32,787 bases of DNA from an uncultured Alphaproteobacteria bacterium (GTDB lineage: Bacteria; Pseudomonadota; Alphaproteobacteria; CAAGCB01; CAG-977), in contig CALYBD010000029.1 of assembly GCA_944393745.1 (NCBI GenBank), positions 1 through 32,787 of the forward strand, given 5' to 3'. The notes under the pieces were generated by a model, which searched no databases, had not been told where the DNA came from, and was given only the letters and a program-made list of their open reading frames with translations. A program made the translations under genes and the position numbers. This document shows positions 1 to 7,062 of the stretch, one piece after another. Position 1 is the stretch's first letter; each line of letters opens with the position of its first letter.

Positions 1-66
1 AACTATCAGGAAAAACGAACATAAAACACAGCCTGCCAGGCCGATTGCTTTTAAGGGACGGATCAT
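1..66 (-). CDS. Start of an exported protein downstream of the type I secretion genes (partial)
   Basis: Only the first 22 codons are present; the gene runs off the left edge. The reading begins MIRPLKAIGLAGC and continues with a hydrophobic run (VLCSFFLIV), which looks like an export signal. LAGC fits a lipobox, but hydrophobic residues continue after the Cys, so an ordinary signal peptide or membrane anchor is equally possible. A GAAAGG-like ribosome site lies about 9 bases before the ATG at 64-66. It is the third gene after the ABC exporter and HlyD adaptor on the same strand, so a TolC-type outer-membrane partner is a reasonable guess, but nothing here proves it. Confidence 0.4.
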   Translation of the reverse strand, partial: MIRPLKAIGLAGCVLCSFFLIV

Positions 67-163
67 ATAAAATACCTTTCTGTAATAATGATGATATCAG
101 GCTATCAGAGAAATTACATACCGTCAAGAGAATTGTTTGACAAATATACAACTTTTGATTGTA

Positions 164-1486
164 TTATCTTTCTCTAAGACTTTCGGACGCATATTCTTTA
201 AACGGTGTCAGGATTATTTCTATCAAACGGCGACGACCCGTCTTGATTTCAGCTGACACGCTCATGCCGGCGGACAGGCGGACGTCTTTGTCTTCCACAC
301 GAATGGTGTCCCGCAACATCGATATACGTGCTATGTAAATTAAGCCGAGCTGTTCGTTTTCAACCGCATCACGCGATAAATGAACCAGTTTTCCTTGAAT
401 CGTTCCGTAGCGCGTATACGGAAAACTGTCTATCTTGATACTGACATTTTGACCTTCTTTGACAAATCCGACATCTTTGTTTAAAACCATGGCTTCGACT
501 TCCAATATGCTGTCGGACGGTACCAGTTTCATCAATGTCTGCGCCGGAGTCACCACTCCGCCAACCGTATGAATTTCCATTTCCTGAACAATTCCGTCAA
601 CGGGAGCCTTGATCGTCGTCAGACCGTCAATCCATTGCGCGTTCGCGTATTCGTCTTTTAACAGCTTTTCTTTATTGGACGCTTCTTGCAAACGATAAAG
701 CAGATCGTTTTTAAAATTAAGCTCCTCCTGATCTCTTTGTGTTGCCAAAACTTGCAATTTCGCTTCTATTTCCGCCAAGGTCTTGTTTTGAACGGATAAG
801 TCTTCTTCGTACTGAATCAACTCCTTTTCTTTTTCTAAAAAAAAGGATTTTGCTATACTGCCTTTTTCATAAATATCACGATATTGATCCACACGAAAAC
901 GAACATTCGGCAATAAACGCTCTATCTTTTTTATCGAAGCTTTCGCCGTTTCCTTTTCCGCTTTTGCCTGAACAATCTGATCATCAATGACGGCCAGTTG
1001 CGCTTTAATCTTGTCCGCTTCGTTTTTTAACATCCGTTTGTTCTTTTCAATCAATTCTTCCGAAGCTTTTAAAGGCGGTATAAAGGTTTTCAACGGATCC
1101 GCCGTCAGTAACGCCGACAAACGCGCCACATCCATTGAAGCAAACAATAATTCCTGTTCCAATCGAACTCGATTGACTTCCGCGTCTTCAAACTTAATCT
1201 GAACAAGAGGATCCCCCTTTTTGACAAACTGCCCGTCACGAACGAAAATATCATCGACAACACCGCTTTTTAACGGTTGAATCAGCTTGTTGTGTCCGCT
1301 GGAAATAATCTTGCCCGGAGCTATGGCAATAATATCCACTTTACAGATCAAACTGAGCAATAACGCAAAACAAAAAACACCAACGATCGCATACATCGTG
1401 GCTCGCCCTAAAGGAGACGGCGGCGTTTCCGTAATTTCCAATACAGCCGGTAAAAACTGTTGTTCCAAAGACGGTTTATTGTTCAT
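164..1486 (-). CDS. HlyD-family membrane fusion (adaptor) protein of a type I secretion system
   Basis: This is the periplasmic adaptor that links an inner-membrane ABC exporter to an outer-membrane TolC-like channel. The 440-residue product has a short cytoplasmic N-terminus, one membrane segment (about residues 30-50) and a first lipoyl/barrel part (APGKI.. to VRDGQFVKKGDPL). A long coiled-coil hairpin rich in Lys, Glu and Gln follows. The second lipoyl half (IKAPVDGIVQEM) and a beta-barrel C-terminus complete the HlyD order. I chose the ATG at 1486 because it overlaps the exporter stop as ATGA and has GGAG just upstream; a longer in-frame extension to 1612 would lie wholly inside the exporter gene. 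The overlap implies translational coupling. The substrate is not identifiable here. Confidence 0.9.
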   Translation of the reverse strand: MNNKPSLEQQFLPAVLEITETPPSPLGRATMYAIVGVFCFALLLSLICKVDIIAIAPGKIISSGHNKLIQPLKSGVVDDIFVRDGQFVKKGDPLVQIKFEDAEVNRVRLEQELLFASMDVARLSALLTADPLKTFIPPLKASEELIEKNKRMLKNEADKIKAQLAVIDDQIVQAKAEKETAKASIKKIERLLPNVRFRVDQYRDIYEKGSIAKSFFLEKEKELIQYEEDLSVQNKTLAEIEAKLQVLATQRDQEELNFKNDLLYRLQEASNKEKLLKDEYANAQWIDGLTTIKAPVDGIVQEMEIHTVGGVVTPAQTLMKLVPSDSILEVEAMVLNKDVGFVKEGQNVSIKIDSFPYTRYGTIQGKLVHLSRDAVENEQLGLIYIARISMLRDTIRVEDKDVRLSAGMSVSAEIKTGRRRLIEIILTPFKEYASESLRER

Positions 1487-3612
1487 ATCGCTTCTCCGTT
1501 CATTTGGCATTTCCACAAATAACCGTAACGGCTGTCCGGACGGGTCAACAAATCGGTATGCGATCCTTGTTCGATTATCCTGCCCTTCTCTATCACAACG
1601 ATACGATCGCACGTTCGAACCGTGGATAAACGATGCGCTATAATAAAGACTGTTCTGTTCTTGCCGATCGCCGCCATGTTCTTTTTGATTAAAGATTCCG
1701 ATTCATAGTCTAAAGCGGATGTCGCTTCATCAAAAATCAAAATCAGCGGATTGACCAGTAAAGCTCGCGCAATCGCGATTCTTTGCCGTTGACCTCCGGA
1801 TAAAGACGCGCCGCGTTCTCCGATAATCGTGTCATAACCTTCGGGCATTTCAGCGATAAAATCATGTGCGCCTGCCATTTTTGCAACTTCTATAATGCGA
1901 TCAATCGGCTGAACGGGATCGGCTAAGGCAATATTGTCACGCACTGAGCGGTTTAATAATGTATTTTCTTGCAAAACAACACCGATTTGTCGCCTTAACC
2001 AAGACGGATCGGCTGTCGATATATCTATATCGTCAATCGTAATACGCCCCGTTTCCGGCAAATACAGCCGCTGGATCAGCTTTGTCAGCGTGCTTTTCCC
2101 CGATCCGGAAGACCCTACGATCCCTATGCTTTCACCCGGCATGACATGTAAAGAAATATCCGACAACACTTGAGGTTTATCCAAAGCATAACGAAATGAA
2201 ACGTTCGTAAACTTTACATCGCCTTTTAACGAAAGAGACGGAGCCTGCCCCGAATTCACAGCCGGCTCGGCAGGTGTGTTTAAAACATCTCCTAACCGGT
2301 CGATTGAAATGCGCACTTGTTGAAAATCCTGCCATAATTGAGCCAAACGCAAAATCGGCGCCGCCACATGACCGGCCAACATATTAAATGCGACTAACTG
2401 ACCAACCGTCATTTTTCCTTCTATGACCAACTTCGCCCCGAAAAACAAAGTCAAAGCGGAGGTTGTTTTTTGAATGAAGCTGATCGCATTATGGCAAATG
2501 TTCGCCAGATTGGACACTCTGAACGAACTGGCGACATACGCGGCCAGCTGTTCTTCCCATCTGCGAACGGATTGCGGTTCAACCGCTAAAGCTTTTAATG
2601 TTTCTATCGCTGAAACGGATTCAACCAAAAAAGCCTGATTTTCAGCCCCGTGCTTGAATTTTTCCTCCACACGTTTATGCAAAACTGGTGAGGCCAATAA
2701 CGATAAAACAATATAAAACGGTATGGATAAAGCGACAATCAGTGTCAAAAACGGCGCGTACAGCAGCATAACGATAAAAAAAACAATCGTAAACGCCGTA
2801 TCAATAACTAACGTTAACGCTGATCCCGTTAAAAAATTCCGAATATTTTCCAATTCCCGTACTCGCGCCACTGTATCACCGACACGTCTTGACCCGAAAT
2901 ACGCTAAAGGTAACGCAAGTAAATGTTTGAACAACTGCGCACCCAGTTCAACATCAATCCGGTTCGTTGTGTGTGAAAAAATATATGTCCGCAAGGTGCT
3001 TAAAATACACTCGAATACCGTCATGCAAATTAACGTAAAAAAGATAACGTCTAAAGTGCTTAAACTGTGATGAACCAAAACTTTGTCGATAATCACCTGA
3101 AACAATAACGGTGACACCAATGCAAATATTTGTAAAAATAAAGATGATAAAAGAACTTCGCCAAACAGTTTTTTATATTTAAGAACTGCCGGAACAAACC
3201 ATGATATGTCAAACCGCCGCCATAGATTTTTAATGCTCTGCCGCGATGTAAATAAAATTATCCGACCCGTCCAGATTTTTTCAAAATCCTGCGCTGAAAG
3301 AATCTCGGGCTTTCCCTTTTCGGGATAATGTATCAAAACCTTATCCGGCGAATACTTTGCCAATATAAAATAACGCCCCTCCGGGGCACAGGCTATTACG
3401 GGCAACGGCGTTTTCGATAAACGTCCGATCGAGCTTTGAACGGCCTTCGCTTTTAAATCTAAAATTTTCGCACTGCGTAAAATATCCGTTTCATTAAACG
3501 GTCTTGATCCGTTACCTGATAAATGCCGGAGCTGTTGCGGATTTGTTTTACGTTCGAATAACTGAGCTATAACGGTCAGGCATAACAGACCGGTATCCGG
3601 ATTTTTATCCAT
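1483..3612 (-). CDS. Type I secretion ABC transporter with a C39-like domain (HlyB family)
   Basis: This inner-membrane exporter powers one-step secretion of a protein substrate. The 709-residue length is that of HlyB/PrtD-type exporters with an N-terminal peptidase-like domain. Residues 1-120 resemble the C39-like domain; I see no convincing catalytic Cys-His set, so it probably docks the substrate without cleaving it. Membrane helices span about 150-440. The nucleotide-binding domain is intact: Walker A GSSGSGKST at 500-508, signature LSGGQ at 604-608, Walker B LIFDEA ending near 630, and switch His660. AGGA lies about 9 bases before the ATG. It is the first gene of the operon with hlyD, and a 12-bp palindrome (3628-3639) lies just upstream. 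Confidence 0.93.
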   Translation of the reverse strand: MDKNPDTGLLCLTVIAQLFERKTNPQQLRHLSGNGSRPFNETDILRSAKILDLKAKAVQSSIGRLSKTPLPVIACAPEGRYFILAKYSPDKVLIHYPEKGKPEILSAQDFEKIWTGRIILFTSRQSIKNLWRRFDISWFVPAVLKYKKLFGEVLLSSLFLQIFALVSPLLFQVIIDKVLVHHSLSTLDVIFFTLICMTVFECILSTLRTYIFSHTTNRIDVELGAQLFKHLLALPLAYFGSRRVGDTVARVRELENIRNFLTGSALTLVIDTAFTIVFFIVMLLYAPFLTLIVALSIPFYIVLSLLASPVLHKRVEEKFKHGAENQAFLVESVSAIETLKALAVEPQSVRRWEEQLAAYVASSFRVSNLANICHNAISFIQKTTSALTLFFGAKLVIEGKMTVGQLVAFNMLAGHVAAPILRLAQLWQDFQQVRISIDRLGDVLNTPAEPAVNSGQAPSLSLKGDVKFTNVSFRYALDKPQVLSDISLHVMPGESIGIVGSSGSGKSTLTKLIQRLYLPETGRITIDDIDISTADPSWLRRQIGVVLQENTLLNRSVRDNIALADPVQPIDRIIEVAKMAGAHDFIAEMPEGYDTIIGERGASLSGGQRQRIAIARALLVNPLILIFDEATSALDYESESLIKKNMAAIGKNRTVFIIAHRLSTVRTCDRIVVIEKGRIIEQGSHTDLLTRPDSRYGYLWKCQMNGEAI

Positions 3613-3627
3613 AAATAATTCCTAATA

Positions 3628-3639
3628 GTTGTATACAAC
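3628..3639. promoter_or_regulatory. Palindromic operator candidate upstream of the secretion operon
   Basis: GTTGTATACAAC is a perfect 12-bp palindrome 16 bases upstream of the exporter ATG. Its core TTGTATACAA has the shape of many GntR-family operators. The flanking AT-rich stretch (3640-3672) is where a minus-strand promoter would sit. The regulator is not in the window. Confidence 0.35.
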
Positions 3640-3686
3640 AAAACAATATATCAATATATTATACATTGTTTGATGATATGCAATCA

Positions 3687-4424
3687 TTAAAATGAACGTT
3701 GTAAAGAAATTCCATTTTTTTGTGCAATCTCTTCAAGTTTCCTTCTCTGTTTGTAGCGGATCGTTTTACGTTTGCGCGGAACAATCATCTGCGTCAGAGA
3801 AAAATCCCTGTCTTGGAAGCGTGTCGCCTGCATCTCCCAACCGAACTCTTTGGCGACTTCGACCTGATGTTGCCGGAGCATTTGAAGCTGTGGCTTTTTG
3901 AATTTCAGACGCTCCCGACCGTTCGACATTTGAAGCAGAATATGCCCGTGCGTTGCCGATTGACGTGTGTGAACGGCGTATAAATACCGGTATCCTTTTT
4001 TCGCAAACGGCTCCATATACCGTTCAACAAACCGATACCCCTCCTCCTCGCCAACCTTCATTCTTTTTGGGAAAGACACGATCAGATGAACCATTAGATT
4101 GCCGTTTTTCCGACGTTGTTTCATCTGATACGCGTCTATCGTTTCGTTCAATTTTTCCGTCTGGATCAGTCGCCGTTCATCGTCATAAACACGAGCGTCT
4201 TTTTCCATTCCCTCCGAACCGTGAGCAATATAATGAGCGATATTCTTCGCCCCTTGCGGCGACTTGATATAAAACGCGACTTTAACCATCGCTTCCGGGA
4301 CGGGAACTTTGAAAGAAAGTGTCGCCTTCTGTTTTGCCGGCGGAGGATAATCAATCGGAAAACGTTGATGTTTAACATAAATCCCACGGATATGTTCGTC
4401 TAACCAGTTCCGTTTATTCGCCAT
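3687..4424 (-). CDS. MOBP-like relaxase (mobilization nuclease)
   Basis: This is the likely enzyme that nicks oriT and pilots the transferred strand during conjugation. The 245-residue protein holds a HUH-type metal site: His152, His159 and His161 in HTRQSATHGH, preceded by a beta strand (GYRYLYAV), as in relaxase motif III. An upstream segment with Tyr65 (NIAHYIAH) is the best candidate for the nicking tyrosine. In typical MOBP proteins the third position of motif III is Asp; here it is Arg. The protein is short, holding only the relaxase domain with no primase or helicase. I chose the ATG at 4424, which overlaps the end of the MobC-like gene by 11 bases; a further in-frame ATG lies at 4514. 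The tail is very basic. Confidence 0.8.
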   Translation of the reverse strand: MANKRNWLDEHIRGIYVKHQRFPIDYPPPAKQKATLSFKVPVPEAMVKVAFYIKSPQGAKNIAHYIAHGSEGMEKDARVYDDERRLIQTEKLNETIDAYQMKQRRKNGNLMVHLIVSFPKRMKVGEEEGYRFVERYMEPFAKKGYRYLYAVHTRQSATHGHILLQMSNGRERLKFKKPQLQMLRQHQVEVAKEFGWEMQATRFQDRDFSLTQMIVPRKRKTIRYKQRRKLEEIAQKNGISLQRSF

Positions 4425-4758
4425 AATACGCCGCCAAAAGCCTGTTAATTTTATCCCGAAGCGCGTGAAGTTCACGACAAACCCGCCGCAAATCCTGCAA
4501 CGTTTTTTCTTCAAGCGAGTCCTTTTTTATCAGCGTCGTGTTCAAAGCGCGGACGGCTTGATTTGTGTTGATACCGACCTTTCGGATCTCTTCTTCCAGC
4601 TTCGTCAGCAGGAGTATTTCGTCATAGTGCGGGATTTTCATCTGATGAATCCCGGCAAGAATGAACAACCGAATCAAACGGGACGGACATTGTTTTTCGG
4701 CGATGAGCGCGTCCCAAATTTCTTTTTCTATTCTGAACGATTTACGCAACATTGGCAT
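4414..4758 (-). CDS. MobC-like relaxosome accessory protein
   Basis: This small basic protein of 114 residues probably binds oriT and helps the relaxase. The N-terminus (MLRKSFRIEKEIWDAL) resembles a ribbon-helix-helix strand and helix. The segment KVGINTNQAVRALN is the MobC-type signature seen beside many relaxases, and the C-terminus is helical and charged. I start it at the ATG at 4758, which has GAGG six bases upstream; a longer reading from a TTG at 4785 has no such site. It overlaps the relaxase start, lies downstream of a good promoter (4804-4832) and beside the predicted oriT. The gene order oriT–mobC–relaxase is standard for mobilizable elements. Confidence 0.72.
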   Translation of the reverse strand: MPMLRKSFRIEKEIWDALIAEKQCPSRLIRLFILAGIHQMKIPHYDEILLLTKLEEEIRKVGINTNQAVRALNTTLIKKDSLEEKTLQDLRRVCRELHALRDKINRLLAAYYGE

Positions 4759-4803
4759 CTTTAGCCTCGCAATAAAGTCGTTCAAGCGTGTGTGACGGAT
4801 AAA

Positions 4804-4832
4804 ATTTTACAGTTATTTCAGGGCAATTTCAA
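4804..4832 (-). promoter_or_regulatory. Promoter of the mobC-relaxase operon
   Basis: Read on the minus strand, TTGAAA (4827-4832) and TAAAAT (4804-4809) are separated by exactly 17 bases. Transcription would begin near 4797, about 40 bases before the mobC ATG. The position next to the nic region would allow the relaxosome to repress its own operon, as in other mobilizable plasmids. Confidence 0.65.
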
Positions 4833-4856
4833 GGGCGGGCTGGTGGGGCAATTTTC

Positions 4857-4900
4857 GCCTTTTTCGTCGGACGAAAAGGCTATCCTGCAAAAAAGTAGCC
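4857..4900 (+). other. Origin of transfer (oriT) with RP4-type nic site
   Basis: TATCCTGC at 4881-4888 matches the conserved core of RP4/MOBP nic sites, predicting cleavage between G4887 and C4888 on the plus strand. Immediately 5' is a nearly perfect inverted repeat (4857-4868 with 4870-4880, core TTTTCGTC/GACGAAAA), the place where relaxosome proteins bind in RP4. A second short stem, GGCTA 4878-4882 with TAGCC 4896-4900, puts nic in its loop. The site is next to mobC and the relaxase. With this polarity the DNA to the right of 4888 enters the recipient first and the mob genes enter last. Confidence 0.7.
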
Positions 4901-4996
4901 TTCAATAAAATCAATCATTTGAAAATCAGCCTCAAAACAGCCTTAAACCCGACCTCGCCCGCCCGACCGCCCTTTATTGATGACTGTTCAAACGGT

Positions 4997-5026
4997 GTCG
5001 CCGCGTGTGCGGCGACCGATTTTTTT
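4997..5026 (+). terminator. Hairpin with T-run near oriT
   Basis: GTCGCCGC and GCGGCGAC form a perfect 8-bp stem with a GTGT loop, followed three bases later by seven T. It has intrinsic-terminator form on the plus strand although no plus-strand gene lies upstream. A second perfect 11-bp inverted repeat (5031-5041 with 5048-5058) overlaps the end of the next minus-strand gene. The two hairpins could insulate oriT from transcription arriving from either side. Confidence 0.5.
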
Positions 5027-5040
5027 CGGAGAATACGGCT

Positions 5041-5313
5041 CTATTCGGAGCCGTATTCTTTCTGCCTGAGATAAATTTTAGGAAGAACCTTTTTTTCAAA
5101 ATAAACATCGAAAGCTTCATTTAAAAGACGCTTTTCCATAGCAAAGAAAACTTCCGACAGCCAACCGCTTTTTGCAAGTTCCCGTAACGCCGGCAAATCC
5201 TCCTCCGGTACTTTGCTGCCGTGAACGAAACAGAATAAAACGGTATCAAATTTTACATCGTCGCGTTCTTCAAAGTCGGGCAAGAACTCCTCGATCAAAT
5301 CCCAATACAGCAT
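5041..5313 (-). CDS. Small acidic hypothetical protein of the leading region
   Basis: A 90-residue protein I do not recognise. It is acidic in its first third (IEEFLPDFEERDDVKFD), with an amphipathic helical middle and a basic C-terminus, and has no membrane segment or known motif. GGGAGG lies eight bases before the ATG, and it starts three bases after the stop of the DUF2958-like gene, so the two form an operon. Its location just past nic on the transferred side suggests a role in establishment after transfer, but this is inference from position only. An 11-bp inverted repeat spans its stop codon. Confidence 0.65.
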   Translation of the reverse strand: MLYWDLIEEFLPDFEERDDVKFDTVLFCFVHGSKVPEEDLPALRELAKSGWLSEVFFAMEKRLLNEAFDVYFEKKVLPKIYLRQKEYGSE

Positions 5314-5316
5314 TGT

Positions 5317-5730
5317 TCAGCCCTCCCTGATGAGCTGATCAACGGGGCAAGGCGTGAAAAACAAATCCAGTTCCGCAAGCTCCAAAAGTTCGTCAACGGA
5401 GATGTATCCGGCCTCGAAACCGTATCCGAAACTCGCCCAACCGAACGCCTGCATTTGTTTGTCGGAGGTGTCTTTTTCAACGATATAGGCATCATACGAA
5501 CCGACAAAATAATGCAGTTGAGCCAAAGCGTTTTTGCCTTGCCCGTCCGTTTCATAGACTTGCGGCATCGTTTTAATGCGTCCGGCAAGGTTCAGAATAA
5601 TGTCCGCGAACGCTTCTGATTCTTCGGAATGAGTCAGATTTTTAATGAGTGTTTGAGCCTGCTTAACCGGCATAAACGGTTTAAGCGTTGTACTCAATTC
5701 GGTTAAAGCTTGATCGATTTTATCAGTCAT
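5317..5730 (-). CDS. DUF2958-like accessory protein of mobile elements
   Basis: A 137-residue protein. Residues about 65-130 (aromatic run, then FGWASFGYGFEAGYISVDE, then LAELDLFFTP) resemble the DUF2958 pattern of plasmid and integrative-element genes; the function of that family is unknown. The first 60 residues are helical. The start at ATG 5730 has AGAAGGAG about nine bases upstream; the longer frame from a GTG at 5760 would read through the leader hairpin. A near-identical leader precedes ardC, and both proteins begin MTDK, so the start region was duplicated together with the leader. It is followed at once by the 90-residue gene. Confidence 0.6.
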   Translation of the reverse strand: MTDKIDQALTELSTTLKPFMPVKQAQTLIKNLTHSEESEAFADIILNLAGRIKTMPQVYETDGQGKNALAQLHYFVGSYDAYIVEKDTSDKQMQAFGWASFGYGFEAGYISVDELLELAELDLFFTPCPVDQLIREG

Positions 5731-5940
5731 ATTGAAAGCTCCTTCTCTGTAAAAAAGCACTGGGTTAAAGGGTTTTTGGCATTGCGCCTGAAACCCTTTC
5801 GAGGTGCTTCGTCGGGGAGAAGAAAGCGATTGTCATTCCAAGAAAAACGGAGGGGTGTCGCCCGACTTGCAACGACACCGGAGCGAAAGTCGGGGAAACC
5901 GTTTTTCTTCCATCAGGCGACAGGGAATTGACAATCAAGA
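5731..5940 (-). repeat. Structured leader, copy 1 (upstream of the DUF2958-like gene)
   Basis: This ~210-bp element is about 95% identical to 7922-8130. In gene direction it folds first into a long rod: 5929-5935 with 5829-5835, 5924-5928 with 5835-5839, 5899-5909 with 5840-5850 (11 bp) and 5887-5894 with 5861-5868 (8 bp). In this copy an extra stem, 5854-5860 with 5873-5879 (7 bp), crosses the inner stem and gives pseudoknot order. The terminator-like hairpin described at 5749-5809 follows, then the ribosome site. It could be an RNA attenuator or a folded single-strand promoter. Confidence 0.75.
5749..5809 (-). terminator. Attenuator-like hairpin in leader copy 1
   Basis: On the minus strand AAGCAC (5804-5809) pairs with GTGCTT (5755-5760), and inside it AAAGGGTTT (5791-5799) pairs with AAACCCTTT (5767-5775). 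A run of T follows at once (5751-5756). The structure ends about 20 bases before the ATG at 5730. An intrinsic terminator placed before the ribosome site is what attenuation would need. Confidence 0.55.
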
Positions 5941-5987
5941 GATTTTTTTGAAAAAACTTTCTTAAATAAGCTGAAATCGAATAAACT

Positions 5988-6923
5988 TTACTGATGAGAA
6001 GAATTTATCAAGGCATTAATCGTTGGAATAAACAACCTCTGAATTTCATTATAAATTTCATGAATTACAGTCAGAGGATCATTTTTTTGAGAGTAAAACA
6101 AATGCCTTTGGTGTGTGTGTGAAATTCTATTTTCTGAATCAAAATCTGGAAATAGTAAAAAAAAATCATTTTTGAAATTTATACCCATCTCGCTATAGAT
6201 ACTAACATCCAAATAAAGGCTACCTTCATGAATTTGCATGTTTCTTACACTTCTTAATTTTTTGATGCAGGGGTTGCCTTTATCAAAAAGAGTTTCTGGA
6301 ATATCTTCACATCGAGACCAAGACATATTTCTTACATTTTTATAGTTTTTACTAAAATACCCTTTTGTTTTTGCAAAATATTCAAGCATTGATGATGCTG
6401 TCGAAAAAAATGAATTGATCAAAATTTTTAACGGAATAATATCAAGACAGCCTCTATAGCAGAGCACCCTTGTTTTTTCGCTAAATTTGCTGTTCCATCC
6501 AATACCTTTCTCATAATACTGGGCTTCGATGCTTGAAACTATAAAGTGTTGTTCATATAAAATATTTTGTAAAAAAGAAACTGCTTGATAAGCATTCTGA
6601 TATGCATACAAGCGAAGAAAAAGGTCTTGAAAATTTTTTTTCGTATTGCGTTTATGCTTTTTTAAAAAAAATGTTAAAGCTTTGCCCACTGTGTCTTCAA
6701 TATTATCGCTACCTTTGTAACCGTATAGGCAGTTGTTATAAAAAGTTTCAAAAGTTTCTTTTGATATGCTTATTTCTTCAGACAAGCCGCCCTCGCAAAA
6801 CCACAATGGCATCTGTATTTCATAATAATTGTCTGCATACTTTCCCATTATATGATCAAGTAAACTATCTCGTAATTTGTTTAACTCAAAATCAACGGTA
6901 TATAAAAAATCATCACCCAGCAT
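5988..6923 (-). CDS. Unknown AT-rich cargo protein with a possible HEPN RNase motif
   Basis: A 311-residue protein of no family I can name. It is much more AT-rich than its neighbours, which suggests recent acquisition. Residues 227-232 read RNMQIH, matching the R-x4-H motif of HEPN ribonucleases, including the common Asn after Arg. A helix at about 168-185 (LINSFFSTASSMLEYF) could be the first HEPN helix. The N-terminal 100 residues are acidic then Lys-rich. GGAG lies about nine bases before the ATG. It sits alone between leader copy 1 and ardC, in the part of the island that would enter a recipient first. A toxin-like or phage-defence role is possible, but the motif is short and could be chance. 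Confidence 0.6.
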   Translation of the reverse strand: MLGDDFLYTVDFELNKLRDSLLDHIMGKYADNYYEIQMPLWFCEGGLSEEISISKETFETFYNNCLYGYKGSDNIEDTVGKALTFFLKKHKRNTKKNFQDLFLRLYAYQNAYQAVSFLQNILYEQHFIVSSIEAQYYEKGIGWNSKFSEKTRVLCYRGCLDIIPLKILINSFFSTASSMLEYFAKTKGYFSKNYKNVRNMSWSRCEDIPETLFDKGNPCIKKLRSVRNMQIHEGSLYLDVSIYSEMGINFKNDFFLLFPDFDSENRISHTHQRHLFYSQKNDPLTVIHEIYNEIQRLFIPTINALINSSHQ

Positions 6924-7035
6924 AGCAAAAGCTCCAAATAAACTATTATAACATTATTTTTATTTTTATAAAAAGGAAGTCTTTTCGGGCGAATCAGCAT
7001 CGCTGATGGGTAAGGCATCGGGCGAAAAAGCGCAT

Positions 7036-7062
7036 AAAAAGGAAGCGGTCAAGCCGCTTCCC
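7036..7062 (-). terminator. Intrinsic terminator of ardC
   Basis: On the minus strand GGAAGCGG and CCGCTTCC form an 8-bp stem around a short loop and are followed by TTTTT. The stem includes the ardC stop codon (7049-7051), so termination is tightly linked to the gene end. Confidence 0.7.
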
